Below the pieces are notes generated by a model. It was not told the origin of the DNA. It saw nothing but the letters and a program-made list of their open reading frames with translations, and searched no databases. This document shows, piece after piece, positions 28,469 to 28,773 of a stretch of DNA of 28,773 nt. Location of the stretch: positions 1 to 28,773 of the IMG/VR virus record IMGVR_UViG_3300044641_001538; one strand, written 5' to 3'. The position numbers and the translations under genes are program-made. The stretch comes from a virus. How positions within the stretch are numbered: the stretch's first letter is position 1; each line of letters starts with the position of its first letter.

Positions 28469-28773
28469 GTTATAACGGTCCTGTTATTGTTAAACGCAAG
28501 ATATTTATCGCTACCGAAACCAGTGACAGAATCTATTATGTATCGATCAATTTCATAATTTATCTGTTTGAAATCAAAACCACTGTTTTTTATATTCAAC
28601 AAAATGGCAGCGGATTGTCCTGGCTTACAGTAGCAAATTGGTACGGATTTGACAAATCCCAACTCTCTTTTCTGATTACTCTGTATACTGCGCATATACA
28701 GTGGCAAATACTCGCGTTCAGTTTCACCTAGTTGTTTTATTCTAAATTGCCAGTTTGTCACACTGGCTGGGAA
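28465..28773 (-). CDS. Conserved phage protein, 5' end cut by window edge
   Basis: The frame is open to the right edge: four further codons (FPAS) precede a GTG at 28761, so the start probably lies outside the window. The visible 98 residues from GTG (VTNWQFRIKQLGETEREYLP and onward) look soluble, with a beta-rich end (DKYLAFNNNRTVIT) and two cysteines in PICYCKPGQ. Co-operonic with the structural protein downstream; function unknown. Confidence 0.65.
   Translation of the reverse strand, partial: FPASVTNWQFRIKQLGETEREYLPLYMRSIQSNQKRELGFVKSVPICYCKPGQSAAILLNIKNSGFDFKQINYEIDRYIIDSVTGFGSDKYLAFNNNRTVIT
28502..28509 (-). promoter_or_regulatory. T4-late-type promoter box GATAAATA
   Basis: GATAAATA on the minus strand (within CGATAAATA), 33 nt before ATG 28468. 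It lies inside the upstream coding sequence, where it encodes part of a Lys-Tyr-Leu segment, so a chance match is possible. Confidence 0.5.

Overview
The window looks like part of a T4-like myovirus genome from an aquatic environment. It carries a family B DNA polymerase of the gp43 type, a gp44-type clamp loader ATPase, a DsbA-like late regulator, PhoH, a GroES-type co-chaperonin, a MazG-like pyrophosphohydrolase and a long block of densely packed virion-type genes. Lipoprotein and spanin genes point to a Gram-negative host. Almost everything is on the minus strand, with stops and starts overlapping as ATGA or TAATG. Only two genes are on the plus strand: a small exported HExxH protein and phoH. 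I saw no tRNA, rRNA, CRISPR array or insertion sequence, and no gene-free stretch over 300 bases. The longest gap, about 150 bases before phoH, holds a structured leader.

Layout from left to right. 1-2608: DNA polymerase, cut by the window edge and starting at TTG. 2698-4092: a nuclease-like protein, a small membrane protein and a DsbA-like protein, driven by a sigma70-type promoter that overlaps a divergent promoter for the exported HExxH protein (4147-4464). 4491-15290: a block of virion or packaged-cargo candidates, with a Dps ferritin and a GH19 endolysin embedded in it. Most of the others begin with a short peptide such as MKIREVINE or MKLRELFE that resembles the T4 capsid-targeting sequence cut by the prohead protease. 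Three of these genes carry nucleotidyltransferase signatures of three different folds. 15348-16351: a small virion-type protein and an unknown protein. 16323-19490: ClpA-like unfoldase and DnaJ-like co-chaperone, each behind its own promoter. 19523-22371: lysis module with holin, class 3 lipase, DUF4337-like membrane protein, a lipoprotein and the two spanins. 22368-23656: two conserved phage proteins. 23804-24520: phoH behind a leader able to form mutually exclusive hairpins. 24567-27080: clamp loader, small membrane protein, TagD-like cytidylyltransferase, MazG-like enzyme, GroES-like co-chaperonin and a small conserved protein. 27105-27608: a stand-alone fragment of the Pol III alpha family. 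27618-28773: structural-type genes running off the right edge.

Two regulatory vocabularies are visible. Host-type promoters (TTGACA, 17-bp spacer, TATAAT-like) precede clpA, dnaJ, the cytidylyltransferase, the Pol III-like gene and the dsbA/HExxH pair. Motifs like the T4 late promoter (GATAAATA, ACTAAATA) precede several virion-type genes. At three of the host-type promoters the -10 box ends only 6-7 nt before the ATG and there is no Shine-Dalgarno, so the mRNAs should be leaderless. All functional calls come from reading the translated sequence and recalling families; no database search was run.
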